Assembly: GCF_002803845.1 (NCBI RefSeq) | Contig: NZ_CP024985.1 | Span: forward strand, 682,001 to 746,000 | Length of the DNA: 64,000 bases | Reading direction: 5' to 3' | From: Streptomyces lavendulae subsp. lavendulae | GTDB lineage: Bacteria > Actinomycetota > Actinomycetes > Streptomycetales > Streptomycetaceae | Shown: positions 26,193 to 35,850 of the stretch, one piece after another | How the letters are laid out: every line of letters begins with the position of its first letter | How positions within the stretch are numbered: position 1 is the stretch's first letter | Translations under genes and position numbers: made by a program | The notes under the pieces: model-generated | The model's database searches: none | Told to the model about the DNA's origin: nothing | The model's input: only the letters and a program-made list of their open reading frames with translations

Positions 26193-27605
26193 TCAGACGG
26201 CGGCGGACGCGGAGGCCGGGGGCGCGGGCGTGGGCGTGGCCGTGACGGCCCGCAGGGCCATCCGGGTGGCGAGGGCGTGCTTGCAGGGGCCGCGACGACC
26301 CCGGTAGTCGGCCCACCACTGGCAGGTGCAGCTGAGCGCTCCGCCGGACTCGCGCACCTGGTACCGGCGTTCGCCGGAGGCAACGACGGCGCCGCGGGGA
26401 GGGTCCAGGGTGACGGCGCCCGCGGCCAGGAGTGCGTGCGCCGCGACCAGCCGGGGGTTGTGGCGCTCGGCGCGCCGGGCGTCGTAGGGCAGTTCGCGGT
26501 GGAAGTACGCGGCTTCGGCGATGTCGTAGCCGACCCGGCCCGCCGTGCCTAGGCGGGTGAGGGCGGCCCGTACCCGTTCCGCGGGGAGCCCCGACTGGTC
26601 GGCGAGGTCGGCCGGATCGATACGGGGTTCCCAGGCCAGCAGTACGGAGATCAGCTCGGCGTCCTCGGCCGCCGTGTCGGTGGCGAGGGCCTCCAGGACT
26701 CCGCCCTCCCCGGAGAATCCGCGGTCGGGCTCCGGGGAGAGGGTCAGGGTGAGCCGCATGCCCGGCAGGCCCAGTTCCCAGGCGGAGGCGGTGGGTTCGG
26801 TGCCGTGCGCCGCGGGTCCGTACACGCGCAGGCCGGTGGCGTGCCGCAGCACCCGCTGGAGGGCGGCGAGGCGTTCGGGTCCCGGCAGGCAGACCGCGCC
26901 GGGGACGGGCCGGGTGGTGGGGCGCAGCGTCCGGCCCGCGGGCACCACCCACAGCGCCGCGCCGGCGGCGGTGCCGCCCCCGGGGGTGCGCGGGAGGGAG
27001 CGCAGGAAGCGGGCCGTCTCGGTGGCGGTCAGTTCGGCGCGCAGGTCGAAGCCGGTGGTGATGGCCTGCGACTCGGCGAAGCCGCGCAGCCAGCGGTCGG
27101 GCAGCGGCACCTTCTTCTCGACGACCGGACCGTCGAGGGTGGTCACCGCCATCTCGTCGGGCCCGACCCGCAGGTGCAGCGGATCGTCTCCGGTGAGGCG
27201 GGACAGTGCTTCGCGCAGCGGGTTGTTGACGTCGACGTTGGTGGTGCCGTGGCCGGTCTCGGCGCCGCGCAGGCCTTCGGGCAGTACGTCGAGGCGGGCG
27301 TAGACCCCGCAGCACCCGGAGAAGGACTCGAAGCGCAGCCTGTCGCCGTTCCCCGTGACCACCGGGTCCAGGGAGGCCTGAAGGGTGCGCCGGTAGTAGC
27401 GGGCGGCGGCCACGTCCGCGACCGCGAGCAGGGCCCGCGCGGCGGCCTGGGGCGCGCCCAGGAACCCGGCGAAGAAGCGGGGGTGGGCCTCGGCCCCGGA
27501 GGGGGTCAGACCCCCCGCGGTCTCCAGGCCGAGGGCCTGGCCCGTCCCGGCGGCGGTCAGCGCGGAGGGGCGCGCGTAGGCGAAGGTGTGTGCGGTTCGC
27601 GTCAT
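26193..27605 (-). CDS. SWIM zinc-finger protein
   Basis: A 470-residue protein with a C-terminal SWIM domain, CTCQWWADYRGRRGPCKHAL (CxCxnCxH), a zinc-binding nucleic-acid or protein-interaction module. The preceding part has no enzyme signature but contains a winged-helix-like block (DLADQSGLPAERVRAALTRL). ATG 27605 lies seven bases after TAGCGT (minus strand, 27613-27618), a good leaderless promoter. First gene of the SWIM / DUF6493 / SUKH-4 operon. Confidence 0.85.
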   Translation of the reverse strand: MTRTAHTFAYARPSALTAAGTGQALGLETAGGLTPSGAEAHPRFFAGFLGAPQAAARALLAVADVAAARYYRRTLQASLDPVVTGNGDRLRFESFSGCCGVYARLDVLPEGLRGAETGHGTTNVDVNNPLREALSRLTGDDPLHLRVGPDEMAVTTLDGPVVEKKVPLPDRWLRGFAESQAITTGFDLRAELTATETARFLRSLPRTPGGGTAAGAALWVVPAGRTLRPTTRPVPGAVCLPGPERLAALQRVLRHATGLRVYGPAAHGTEPTASAWELGLPGMRLTLTLSPEPDRGFSGEGGVLEALATDTAAEDAELISVLLAWEPRIDPADLADQSGLPAERVRAALTRLGTAGRVGYDIAEAAYFHRELPYDARRAERHNPRLVAAHALLAAGAVTLDPPRGAVVASGERRYQVRESGGALSCTCQWWADYRGRRGPCKHALATRMALRAVTATPTPAPPASASAAV

Positions 27606-27699
27606 GTCCGGAACGCTAGGCGGAGCCACTGACAACGCCCCCGCGCACTACCGCGGGCAGCCGTGGCATGCTGTCAACTGCCGTTGCCCGTAAGCGACT

Positions 27700-28289
<590 letters not shown>

Positions 28290-28694
28290 TCAGAGGTTGA
28301 GGCTCAGGACCCGGTCGACGGCGATCTCGACGACGACCAGGTCCGGCGGGGTGGGCGGCGGGGTGCCGTAGCGGGCGGTGTAGCGCCGCACCGCTTCGGC
28401 CAGCCGCCCGGGGTCGTCGGTGACGCGGGCCCGGCCTTCGAGGGTGATCCAGCGGAAGCCGTCCGCCTGGCAGAGCGCGACACGCGCCGCCGGGCCGCCC
28501 GCCACCACGTTCCGGGCCTTGCGCGCCCCAGCCCTCGTGGTCACCCGGACGAGGCCGTCGGTGGCTTCGAGGGTGAAGCGGACGGGGGCGGCGTGCGGGG
28601 TGCCGTCACCGCGGAGGGTGGTGAGGACGCCCGTGTCGGGGCGGGTGAGGAACTCGGTTGCCCGGAGCGGGAGTTGCAGGGCAGAGCGGCTCAC
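28290..28694 (-). CDS. PPOX-class F420-dependent oxidoreductase
   Basis: A 134-residue split-barrel flavin-fold protein. Typical blocks are TGVLTTLRGDGTPHAAPVRF, then ARKARNVVAGGPAARVALCQ and WITLEGRARVTDDP. Such proteins usually reduce substrates with F420H2 or bind FMN/heme. The GTG start overlaps the stop of the upstream NAD(P)-binding gene as GTGA, indicating translational coupling within a two-gene operon. Confidence 0.82.
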   Translation of the reverse strand: MSRSALQLPLRATEFLTRPDTGVLTTLRGDGTPHAAPVRFTLEATDGLVRVTTRAGARKARNVVAGGPAARVALCQADGFRWITLEGRARVTDDPGRLAEAVRRYTARYGTPPPTPPDLVVVEIAVDRVLSLNL

Positions 28695-29386
28695 TTCCGC
28701 TTCACGCCCTCGTTCCAGACGAGCTTGGCGACGTTCGGCTTCACGGCCGTGGTGATGACGCCCATGGCCGTACGGACGTAGCGCCGCTCCCCCAGTTCGC
28801 GCAGCATGCTCGCGGCGAGGTCGGTACGGGCGGTGAACACGCCGTCGGCGCTGTGCTCGGCCGTCCGGTAGTCCGTGACGACGGGGTGCTCGAAGAGGCC
28901 CGAGGGCCGGACGAGGGTCCAGTCCAGGTCCGTCCCGCGGACGGCGGCCTCCATCCGGCGCATGTCCTCGTGCACGGGGCGGGCGAGCCGGCGGTTCACC
29001 AGCGGGTCGAAGACGTGGTTGAAGAAGTGCGCGCCGGTGGGGCGCCAGTCCGGGTCGGCGACGCTGGACGTGATGGCCAGCAGGCGGCGGATGCCGTGGC
29101 GGGCCATGGCCGAGGTGATTGCGGCGGCGCTCGCCGAGTAGGTGGTGACGGTCCCTCCGCCGGGCCGTGTGCCGAGCGCGGAGAGCACGGCGTCCGTCCC
29201 TTCGATCGCGGCGCCCACCGCCGCCGGGTTGGTGGCGTCGGCGACGGCGACGGTGAGACCGGGCCGCGCGGGAAGGGAACCGGGGCGGCGGGTCACGGCG
29301 ACGACCTCGTGGCCGGCGGCGAGGGCCTGGCCGGTGAGGTGGCGGCCGGTCGGACCGTTCGCGCCGAAGACGGCGATGCGCATCAT
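28691..29386 (-). CDS. NAD(P)-binding (NmrA/SDR-like) oxidoreductase
   Basis: A 231-residue Rossmann-fold protein of the atypical SDR group. The dinucleotide motif is IAVFGANGPTGRHLTGQAL at residues 4-22. ITSSVADPDWRPTG and DLDWTLVRPSGLFEHPVVTD are the family middle and C-terminal blocks. Relatives include biliverdin/flavin reductase-like and NmrA-like redox sensors. Translation may begin at either of two adjacent ATGs (29386 or 29383). It is divergent from the TetR gene at 29460, the likely repressor. Confidence 0.85.
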   Translation of the reverse strand: MMRIAVFGANGPTGRHLTGQALAAGHEVVAVTRRPGSLPARPGLTVAVADATNPAAVGAAIEGTDAVLSALGTRPGGGTVTTYSASAAAITSAMARHGIRRLLAITSSVADPDWRPTGAHFFNHVFDPLVNRRLARPVHEDMRRMEAAVRGTDLDWTLVRPSGLFEHPVVTDYRTAEHSADGVFTARTDLAASMLRELGERRYVRTAMGVITTAVKPNVAKLVWNEGVKRK

Positions 29387-29422
29387 GTCGGGAAGTCCCT
29401 TCGTGTGGTCGGTGGAACGCCC

Positions 29423-29451
29423 TTGACTGTGCCGATCACGAAACGCAGGCT
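29423..29451 (+). promoter_or_regulatory. Promoter of the TetR gene, leaderless
   Basis: TTGACT (29423-29428) and CAGGCT (29446-29451) are 17 bp apart. The ATG at 29460 lies at the predicted transcription start and has no Shine-Dalgarno. Confidence 0.6.
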
Positions 29452-29459
29452 CAACGGCG

Positions 29460-30095
29460 ATGAATAACGACGTCGCCGCCCCCGCCCGCCCCCGGGGCCG
29501 CCCCCGGGGCAATCCGCCGACCCGCGAATCGATCGTCGCGTCGGCCCGTTCGCTGTTCCTGGAGCACGGCTACCGCGGCACCACCCTGCGCGCGGTGGCC
29601 GCGGCCGCCGGGGTGGATCCGGCCCTGATCGCGTACCACTTCGGCTCGAAGAAGGGCCTGTTCGCGGACGTGATGCAGTTCCAGTGCGCCACCGCGCTGA
29701 CGGTGGACGAGGTCCTCGGCGGAGACCCGGCCACCCTCCCCGGCCGCCTGATCGACGCGGTGACGGGCCTGTGGGAGGACGCCGACTTCCGCCGGCTCAC
29801 CGCGCGGGGCGACGAGGCCGCGGAGGCGATCCGCGAGTACCTGGAACACGAGCTGCTGGCCCGGCTCGTTGAATTCCTCGGCGGCCGGGACGCGACGGCA
29901 CGGGCGACGGCCGTGGTGACGATCCTCGGCGGTCTCGTCTACACCCGCTACCTCAACCCCCTCCCCACCCCGGCGGCGCTCACCCCCGCCGAGGCCCGGC
30001 ACGTCCTCACCCCGGCACTGCGCGCGGCGCTGTCCCCGGGACCCCGGGGCCGCACCCCGCGGCCCGCACCGGGACGGACCGCCGGGGCGCGCTGA
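29460..30095 (+). CDS. TetR/AcrR family transcriptional regulator
   Basis: A 211-residue TetR-type repressor with an AT-hook-like basic N-terminus (ARPRGRPRGNPPTRESIVAS). The HTH contains RGTTLRAVAAAAGVDPALIA and the YHFGSKKGLFADV recognition region. The ligand domain is of TetR_C type, and the C-terminal tail is Pro/Arg-rich. It is divergent from the NmrA/F420 operon, which it probably controls. Confidence 0.9.
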   Translation: MNNDVAAPARPRGRPRGNPPTRESIVASARSLFLEHGYRGTTLRAVAAAAGVDPALIAYHFGSKKGLFADVMQFQCATALTVDEVLGGDPATLPGRLIDAVTGLWEDADFRRLTARGDEAAEAIREYLEHELLARLVEFLGGRDATARATAVVTILGGLVYTRYLNPLPTPAALTPAEARHVLTPALRAALSPGPRGRTPRPAPGRTAGAR

Positions 30096-30120
30096 CCGGC
30101 CGATCGGGGGGCGCCCCCGT

Positions 30121-30561
30121 TCAGGCCACGGGGACGCGCACCCGCACCGATTTTCCGGACTCGTCGGCCGCGACGACGAGTTCACCGCCCGCCTCGGCGG
30201 CCAGCAGCTGGACGAGCAGCAGTCCGCGCCCGTCCTCGGCGTCCCGGGTGACCGCGGCGGCGGGTCCGGGCAGCCGCGGCAGGGCGCTCGCGCCGTCGGC
30301 GACCTCCAGGCGCAGCCATCCACGGTCGCAGGAAAGGCGGACGTACATCCGTCCGGTGGCGTCGGCGGCGTGCCGTACGACGTTGCCCACGAGCTCGCTG
30401 ACGGCCAGCAGCAGGGTGTCGGCGAGGTCGGCGGCTATCCGCCAGCCTTCGAGCACGGCGCGGACGCGGCCGCGGACCAGCGGAACGCTCGCCGCGGTGG
30501 GCGCGGCGACCGAGTGGACGAACGTCCCGACGGGCGCGGGGCGGGTGGCTGCGGTGAGCAT
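30121..30561 (-). CDS. RsbW-like ATP-binding (GHKL) regulator
   Basis: A 146-residue stand-alone HATPase_c domain of the anti-sigma/SpoIIAB-RsbW type, very numerous in Streptomyces. The N-box is LLLAVSELVGNVVRHA, with Asn in the Mg-ATP position, followed by the G1 box VADGASALPRLPG and the G2-like DGRGLLLVQLLA. RBS GGGAG precedes ATG 30561. A cognate anti-anti-sigma factor or sigma factor is not adjacent. Likely role is phosphorylation and sequestering of a partner in stress or developmental signalling. Confidence 0.85.
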   Translation of the reverse strand: MLTAATRPAPVGTFVHSVAAPTAASVPLVRGRVRAVLEGWRIAADLADTLLLAVSELVGNVVRHAADATGRMYVRLSCDRGWLRLEVADGASALPRLPGPAAAVTRDAEDGRGLLLVQLLAAEAGGELVVAADESGKSVRVRVPVA

Positions 30562-30649
30562 GGGGCGCTCCCAGAGAAGTTGCGCGACGGAGCCGTCCGA
30601 CGGAGCGGCGACTCGTGCAACCGTTCCGATGGCCGGACGGGCGGAGGGC

Positions 30650-30696
30650 TTGTCGCCATGGGAAACGCGTCGCTACAGTCGCGATTACACGTGTAA
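30650..30696 (+). promoter_or_regulatory. Promoter with LacI-type operator
   Basis: TTGTCG (30650-30655) and TACAGT (30674-30679) are spaced 18 bp. The perfect palindrome TTACACGTGTAA (30685-30696) lies immediately after the -10, a classical repressor position. The same motif flanks the lacI-type gene at 32377-33387. Confidence 0.7.
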
Positions 30697-30776
30697 CACG
30701 CTACCTCCCCCCGGGCTCCGCGCACAAGCATTCCGGACAAACCACCCCGGAGCCCGGGCCCGGCAGAAGGGCCGCA

Positions 30777-31459
30777 ATGACGCAATCCCACCCGGCCGAC
30801 GCCTGCCCGGCGGAGCCCGGCCCGGCCGACACGGCCAGGCCTGCGCCGCCCTACCGGCCCCCGGTGCCCGCCGTGACGGACGAACACGGAGTGCGCCGCT
30901 TCGAGGGGGCCTCGGCATCGACCCCGGCCGGCCGGCCGTGTGGGGGGAGTCCTCGGGCGGCCACCTGGCGGCGCTGGCGGGCCTCGTCGGCCCCGGCAGC
31001 GCGGACGCCGACGCCCTGGAGGGCGCGCACGAAGTCGGCGCGGGAGACACCGGGGTGCGGGCCGTCGTCGACTGGTACGGGGTCTGCGACCTGGTCGCCC
31101 TCGCCGGGCACCCCGTACCCGCGCAGGCGGCCGGCCCCGGACTCCCCGACCCGTACGCCGCCCTCCTCGGCGGCACCGAGGCGCAGCGGCCGGCGCCGGC
31201 GCGGGCCGCGAGCCCGGTGACGTACGCGACGGGCCCGAAGCCGCCGCCGTTCCTCCTGGTGCACGGCACCCGGGACGGCCTGGTCCCGTTCAGCCAGAGC
31301 GAGGCGCTCGCCGGTGCCCTGGCGGACGCGGGTGGCGAGGTCCGCCTGCGCCCCGTCGAGGGCGCCGACCACATCTTCCTCGGCTCCCCGGACGTCCCGG
31401 CGATCGTCGCGGAGAGCGTGGCGTTCCTGGCCCGCCACCTGGAGGCGGCGGGGGCCTGA
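30777..31459 (+). pseudogene. Alpha/beta-hydrolase (esterase/lipase) with deletion and frameshift
   Basis: The first frame from ATG 30777 encodes an N-terminus (YRPPVPAVTDEHGVRRFEG). At about 30915 the reading passes to another frame that resumes at GLGIDPGRPAVWGESSGGHL, the nucleophile elbow (GESSG), and runs to the C-terminus with the acid in LLVHGTRDGLVPFSQSE and His in GADHIFLGSP. The HGGG oxyanion region, about 80 residues, is missing. The promoter with its LacI operator is intact. The enzyme is inactivated. Confidence 0.75.
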
Positions 31460-31527
31460 TCCTTCCCGCGTCCGACCGGGGATCCGTCGGCGACCACCGG
31501 GGGGCGGCCGCGGGCGCCCGGTCCGCG

Positions 31528-31566
31528 CGCCTCGCGGGCTCCCCGGTCCGGCGGGCCCGCGAGGCG
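31528..31566. terminator. Hairpin between esterase remnant and CAP gene
   Basis: A perfect 12-bp stem CGCCTCGCGGGC / GCCCGCGAGGCG with a 15-nt loop, between the convergent esterase remnant and CAP-domain gene. Confidence 0.6.
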
Positions 31567-31606
31567 TACTCGTACGGCACACGACGCGCGCCGGTGGTGC
31601 CCGCCG

Positions 31607-32134
31607 CTACCGCGACTGCACGGCGAACAGTTCCACGGCGTACTCGCCGCTCGTCCCGATCCCGGTCTCCTTGTACGTGCAGTTCAAGATGGCGGCGCGG
31701 TGGCCCCGGGTGCTGGCCATCCAGCCGTCGACGTGGGACTTCGAGGAGTGGTGTCCCGGCCCGGAGACGTTCTCGGAGGAGGGCCCGGCGGGTGAGTAGC
31801 CCGCCCGTTCCATTCGCGTCAGGTCGCTGGAACCGTCGGAGCCGGTGTGTGCGGTGAGGTGGTTCGCGGCCATGTCGTCGGCGTGGGCCTGGGCGGCCTG
31901 CATGAGGCGCGCGTCCTCCTTGAGGGGCTCGCAACCGGCCTTGGCCCGTTCGGCGTTGACCAGGGCGAGGATCTCGCTCGCGGAGGACTGCTGCACGGCG
32001 CGGGTGACGGCGGCCGGAGCCGCCGCCGTCGCCGCCGGGGTGGCACTGGCGGTGAGGGCACCGCCGAGCACGAGCAGCGGGGCCGTACAGGCGACGGCGC
32101 ACGCGCGACGGATCCTGCTGTTCTTGCTGCGCAT
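31607..32134 (-). CDS. Secreted CAP-domain (SCP/PR-1-like) protein
   Basis: A 175-residue precursor. The signal peptide has the core VACTAPLLVLGGALTASA. The CAP domain starts at EILALVNAERAKAGCEPL, then AAQAHADDMAANHLTAHTGS, SENVSG, WMASTRGHRAAILNCTYKET and ends in FAVQSR. The two cysteines are placed for the conserved disulfide. ATG 32134 follows AAGGGG. Bacterial CAP proteins are extracellular and of unknown activity, often cell-wall associated. A second CAP protein is at 44945. Confidence 0.88.
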   Translation of the reverse strand: MRSKNSRIRRACAVACTAPLLVLGGALTASATPAATAAAPAAVTRAVQQSSASEILALVNAERAKAGCEPLKEDARLMQAAQAHADDMAANHLTAHTGSDGSSDLTRMERAGYSPAGPSSENVSGPGHHSSKSHVDGWMASTRGHRAAILNCTYKETGIGTSGEYAVELFAVQSR

Positions 32135-32376
32135 GGGAAATCCCCTTCGTAGGGGGTCGGGGGAGCCGCCGGAGGCACCCTGCCTCGGCGGCGGCCGCTC
32201 TCGGGCGGCCGCGGTGGAGCGGGGCGGGCGCACGGCCCTTGGCCGGGCGCGCACCGCGGCGGGGCGATGCCGCCACGGGCCCTCCTCCTGGCATTCCACC
32301 CTACGGGCCGGGGCACGGACCCGCCGTCCGGAGGCCGCGCGCGTCAGCGGCGCCCGGGCCGGCCGGGCCGACCGGG

Positions 32377-33387
32377 TCAGGAGGACCGGCGGTGCACGAG
32401 GACGGCCTCCATCGCGGGGACGGGCGCGGCCCCGCCGGTCTCGATCAGTTCGTGCACGGCGTCCGCGATCCGGGCCGGAGCGGGCAGTTCCAGGCGGATC
32501 GTGGTGAGCGCGGGCTGCTGGAGCCCGGAGAGGACCAGATCGTCCGATCCGACGATCGCCACCTCGTCCGGCACCGCGACGCCCTCGGCCCGCAGCGCGT
32601 GCAGGAGCAGCGCGGCGTACTCGTCGTTGTAGGCGAAGACGGAGTCCAGGTCCAGGCCCCTCCAGCGCCGGGCGAGCCCGGTCGCGGACTCCCGGGTGTA
32701 GGCCAGTTCCACCGGGGTGACGGTGGCCGTGTGGCGGGCGGCGACCGACTCGACCCCCGCGAGGCGCGGCCGGGCGAGGGCGCCGAGGCCGCGCTCGCGG
32801 GGCAGGACGACCCCGATCCGGGTCCGGCCGCGGGCGATGAGGTGCTCGGTGGCGGCGGCGCCGATCCGGGCGTGGTCGAAGCCGACGGTGTGGACGCCCT
32901 CGACGGGGCCCGAGGCGAAGGCCAGCACCCCGCGGACCCCGGCGCGGCGCAGCAGGTCTGCCGCCCCGGCGGTGAGGCGGTCGCCGTCGAGGGCGATGAC
33001 CGCCGCCGGGCGCAGTTCGGCCCAGGCCCGGGCGGCGTCTACGGGGTCGGCGAACCGGCCCGCGTGCAGGACCGCCGTGTAGCCGTGACGTTCGAGTTCG
33101 CCGTACAGGTCGTCGACCCATTCGCTCACGAGGCGGCCGATCGCGGAGACCGACGCCGGCATGAGGACGAGGTTGCTGCGTCCGGCGCGCAGGGACCGGG
33201 CGGCGGCGTGCGGAACGTACCCGAGCCGGCGGGCCGCGTCGAGGACGCGGGCGCGCGTGGGTTCGCCGACCCGGTGGCCCGGGGTGCCGTTGAGGACGAA
33301 GGAGACGGTGGCGCGCGACACCCCTGCGAGGCGTGCCACGTCGGCGCTGGTGACCGGGGCGGGGGCGGGGGTCTCTTCTTCGGCCAT
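32377..33387 (-). CDS. LacI family transcriptional regulator
   Basis: A 336-residue LacI/GalR repressor. The HTH VTSADVARLAGVSRATVSFV and hinge LGYVPHAAARSLRAG are at the N-terminus, then a periplasmic-binding-protein-like core with FAYNDEYAALLLHALRAEG and DEVAIVGSDDLVLSGLQQPA. The effector is unknown. Sites TGACGCGTGTAA just upstream of it, TGACACGTGTAA before the SurE remnant and TTACACGTGTAA at the esterase remnant look like its regulon. Confidence 0.92.
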   Translation of the reverse strand: MAEEETPAPAPVTSADVARLAGVSRATVSFVLNGTPGHRVGEPTRARVLDAARRLGYVPHAAARSLRAGRSNLVLMPASVSAIGRLVSEWVDDLYGELERHGYTAVLHAGRFADPVDAARAWAELRPAAVIALDGDRLTAGAADLLRRAGVRGVLAFASGPVEGVHTVGFDHARIGAAATEHLIARGRTRIGVVLPRERGLGALARPRLAGVESVAARHTATVTPVELAYTRESATGLARRWRGLDLDSVFAYNDEYAALLLHALRAEGVAVPDEVAIVGSDDLVLSGLQQPALTTIRLELPAPARIADAVHELIETGGAAPVPAMEAVLVHRRSS

Positions 33388-33733
33388 GACGTCGCTCGAC
33401 GTTCCTCGCGCTGGGTTCGTGCCTGCCTGCGTCCGAGGTTACACGCGTCAGGCAACGGCGGTGCCGCCCCGCACGACGACGGTGTCCGGACCCTGGCGGG
33501 GCCCCGGAATGGGTGCTGCACAGTTCCCAGCACTCCGGATGACACGTGTAACCACGAGGGTCGTCCGCGGCCCGCGGCAGTCCGCCGCGGTACCCGCCCC
33601 GCGCACCGTCCCACCCTGACGGTGCGCCGACCGATGCGCGAGCCGCCCTGCCTCCCCCGGCCCCGGGGTGTCGCCGCCGCACCTGCCCCCGCGCACCCCG
33701 CCTCCGTTCCTCCCTTTTCCCAAGGAGCCCTCT
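33388..33733. other. Intergenic region with two LacI-type operators
   Basis: No gene seen. It contains the TTACACGCGTCA site at 33439-33450 (read as TGACGCGTGTAA toward the lacI gene) and TGACACGTGTAA at 33540-33551 toward the SurE remnant. CAAGGAG at 33720-33726 is a ribosome site for the GTG at 33734. Confidence 0.6.
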
Positions 33734-34507
33734 GTGAGCCGCAAGCGAGTCCTTCCGCCCGCCCTGCTGATCCTGTGCACCACGGCCCTCTCGGGTACCG
33801 CGCCCGCGGTCGCCTCACCGCGGCCGCACCCGTGACCGCGACCGCGCTGCGGATCCTGCTCACCGACGGGTGGAGCACGCCGAACCGAAGGTGTGGCCGT
33901 CGACGGCACTCCGGGCGACTCGGTGGCCTTCGGCCTCTCCGAGGTCTTCGGGGGACGCGCGCCCGACCTGGTGGTGTCCGGTACCGACTACGGCCCGAAC
34001 GTGGCCGGCCTCGCCACCCACTCCGGTACGGTCGGCGGCGCGGTCGCGGCACTGGAGTCCGGCGTACCGGCGATCGTGTTGAGCACCGGCGGCCTCGCGG
34101 CACCCGATCCGGTCACCACCGTGAACGCGAGGGACCCGACGGTGGACTTCGCCGTCCGACTGATCGACCGGCTGCGGGTGCGCGCGGGGTCCGGGCCGCT
34201 GCTGCCCGAGGGGGTCGGCCCGAACGTGAACCACCCCGTGGTCGGTGCCGACGGCAGGGGCGCCGCCTCCGGTGTGGCCGTCACGTTCCAGGACCCGCAG
34301 CCGGTCCTCGCGGCGGACTTCACCGACTCCGGCGACGGCACCTGGAAGGTGGAGGTGAGACCCGGTCTCCGGCCGGGGGCGAGGGGCGGGGACGTGGAGG
34401 CCGTCGGCGCGGGCCGGATCGCGGTCAGCCCGATGAACGCCGACTGGAACACCGGGCCGGGGGAACGTGCCATGACCTCGGCCCTGATCGCCGGTCTCCG
34501 GCCGTGA
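33734..34507 (+). pseudogene. surE: Secreted SurE-like nucleotidase remnant
   Basis: A signal-peptide start VSRKRVLPPALLILCTTALS (GTG 33734, good RBS) runs into a stop at 33832. In another frame, ATALRILLTDGW represents the SurE N-terminus, with the catalytic NDDG reduced to TDG. About 60 residues are then lost and a third frame continues from GVAVDGTPGDSVAFGL with VVSGTDYGPNVAG, the HSGTVGGAVAALESGVPAIV block and a complete C-terminus. Two frame changes and a deletion make it non-functional. The family removes phosphate from nucleoside monophosphates. Confidence 0.75.
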
Positions 34508-34584
34508 CGGCCGCCGCGCCGCCGCGCGGGCGTCCACCACGGGCGGCGGACCGCGGCCGTGCCGTCTGACGGACCCGGCCGGGC

Positions 34585-35850
34585 TCAGGTGCCGATCAGC
34601 CGCAGGGCGGTCCAGAGCCCGGCCACCGCGACCGCGAGGGCCGCCGGGGTGGTCAGCAGCCCCAGGCGGCTGAACTCGCCGAGGGCCACCCGGTCGTCGT
34701 GTTCGTGGACGATGCGCCGCCACAGCAGGGTGGCAAGCGAGCCGACGTAGGTCAGGTTGGGGCCGATGTTCACGCCGATCAGCACGGCGAGGACGGGGCC
34801 GGGCCCGGCCGGGGCGGCCAGCGGGAGCAGGGCCAGGACGGCCGGCAGGTTGTTGATCAGGTTCGCCAGGAGCGCGGCGACCGCGGCCGTGGCCAGCAGG
34901 GCGGGGAAGGAGTCGCCCGCGGGAAGGACACCGGCGAGTGCGTCGCCGAGGCCGTGGTCGACCACCGCCCGTACGACGACGCCCAGGGCCAGCACGAACA
35001 GGCAGAAGGCGGGTGCGGCGGAGGCGACGAGCCGGCGCGCGGTCGTACGGCGCCGGACCAGCGCGCGGGCCGCCAGGACGAGGGTGCCCGCGAGGGCGGC
35101 CCAGGCGGGCCCGGCACCCGCGAACGAGGCCAGCGCGAATCCCGCCAGCGTCAGCGCGAGAACCACCAGCGTGAACCGGGGCACCGGCGCGGCCGCCTCC
35201 CCGGTGCTCGGCACGTCCGCGGGTACGGCGGCCAGGTCGGCCCGGAAGAAGCGGCGGAAGGCCCCGTACTCGACGGCGATCGCGGCCAGCCAGGGCAGGG
35301 TCATCAGAGCGGCGAAGCGGGTGAAGGACAGACCGCTGGCGGTGAAGGCCAGCAGGTTGGTCAGGTTGGAGACGGGCAGGAGCAGGGAGGCGGAGTTCGC
35401 CAGGTGCGCGGTCGCGTAGACGTGCGGCCGGGGCCGGGCGCCGATGCGGGCGGCCGTCGCGAACACGACCGGGGTGAGCAGCACCACGGTCGCGTCCAGG
35501 CTCAGTGCCGCGGTGATCAGCGCGGCGACCGCGAAGACCCCGCCCAGCAGGGTCTTCGGACTGCTCCCGCACCTGCGGGCCACCGCGTCACCGGCCGCCC
35601 GGAACAGCCCTTCGTCGGCGCAGAGCCGGGCGAGCGCGAGGATCACCGCCAGGAAGCCGACCACCGGCAGCAGCTCGCGGGTCTGCTCCCACGCGGCCTG
35701 GGGGGAGACCACCCCGAACCCGATCAGCGCGGCGGCTGCCGGTACGGCGGCGGCGGCCTCCGGCAGCCCGCGCGGGCGTACGACGGCGAAGGCCAGCACA
35801 CCCAGCAACAGGGCGAGCGACAGCGACTCGGCTATGACGGTGTTCAGCAC
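34585..35850 (-). CDS. ArsB/SLC13-type anion permease
   Basis: A 421-residue integral membrane protein with about eleven helices, of the ion-transporter superfamily containing ArsB, NhaD and SLC13 carriers. Characteristic blocks are LSLDATVVLLTPVVFATAAR, then SNLTNLLAFTASGLSF, and LANLINNLPAVLALLPLA with GVNIGPNLTYVGSLATLLW near the end. GTG 35850 with GGGAG before it starts the first helix. No arsR or arsC gene is adjacent, so the anion cannot be named. Confidence 0.85.
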   Translation of the reverse strand: MLNTVIAESLSLALLLGVLAFAVVRPRGLPEAAAAVPAAAALIGFGVVSPQAAWEQTRELLPVVGFLAVILALARLCADEGLFRAAGDAVARRCGSSPKTLLGGVFAVAALITAALSLDATVVLLTPVVFATAARIGARPRPHVYATAHLANSASLLLPVSNLTNLLAFTASGLSFTRFAALMTLPWLAAIAVEYGAFRRFFRADLAAVPADVPSTGEAAAPVPRFTLVVLALTLAGFALASFAGAGPAWAALAGTLVLAARALVRRRTTARRLVASAAPAFCLFVLALGVVVRAVVDHGLGDALAGVLPAGDSFPALLATAAVAALLANLINNLPAVLALLPLAAPAGPGPVLAVLIGVNIGPNLTYVGSLATLLWRRIVHEHDDRVALGEFSRLGLLTTPAALAVAVAGLWTALRLIGT

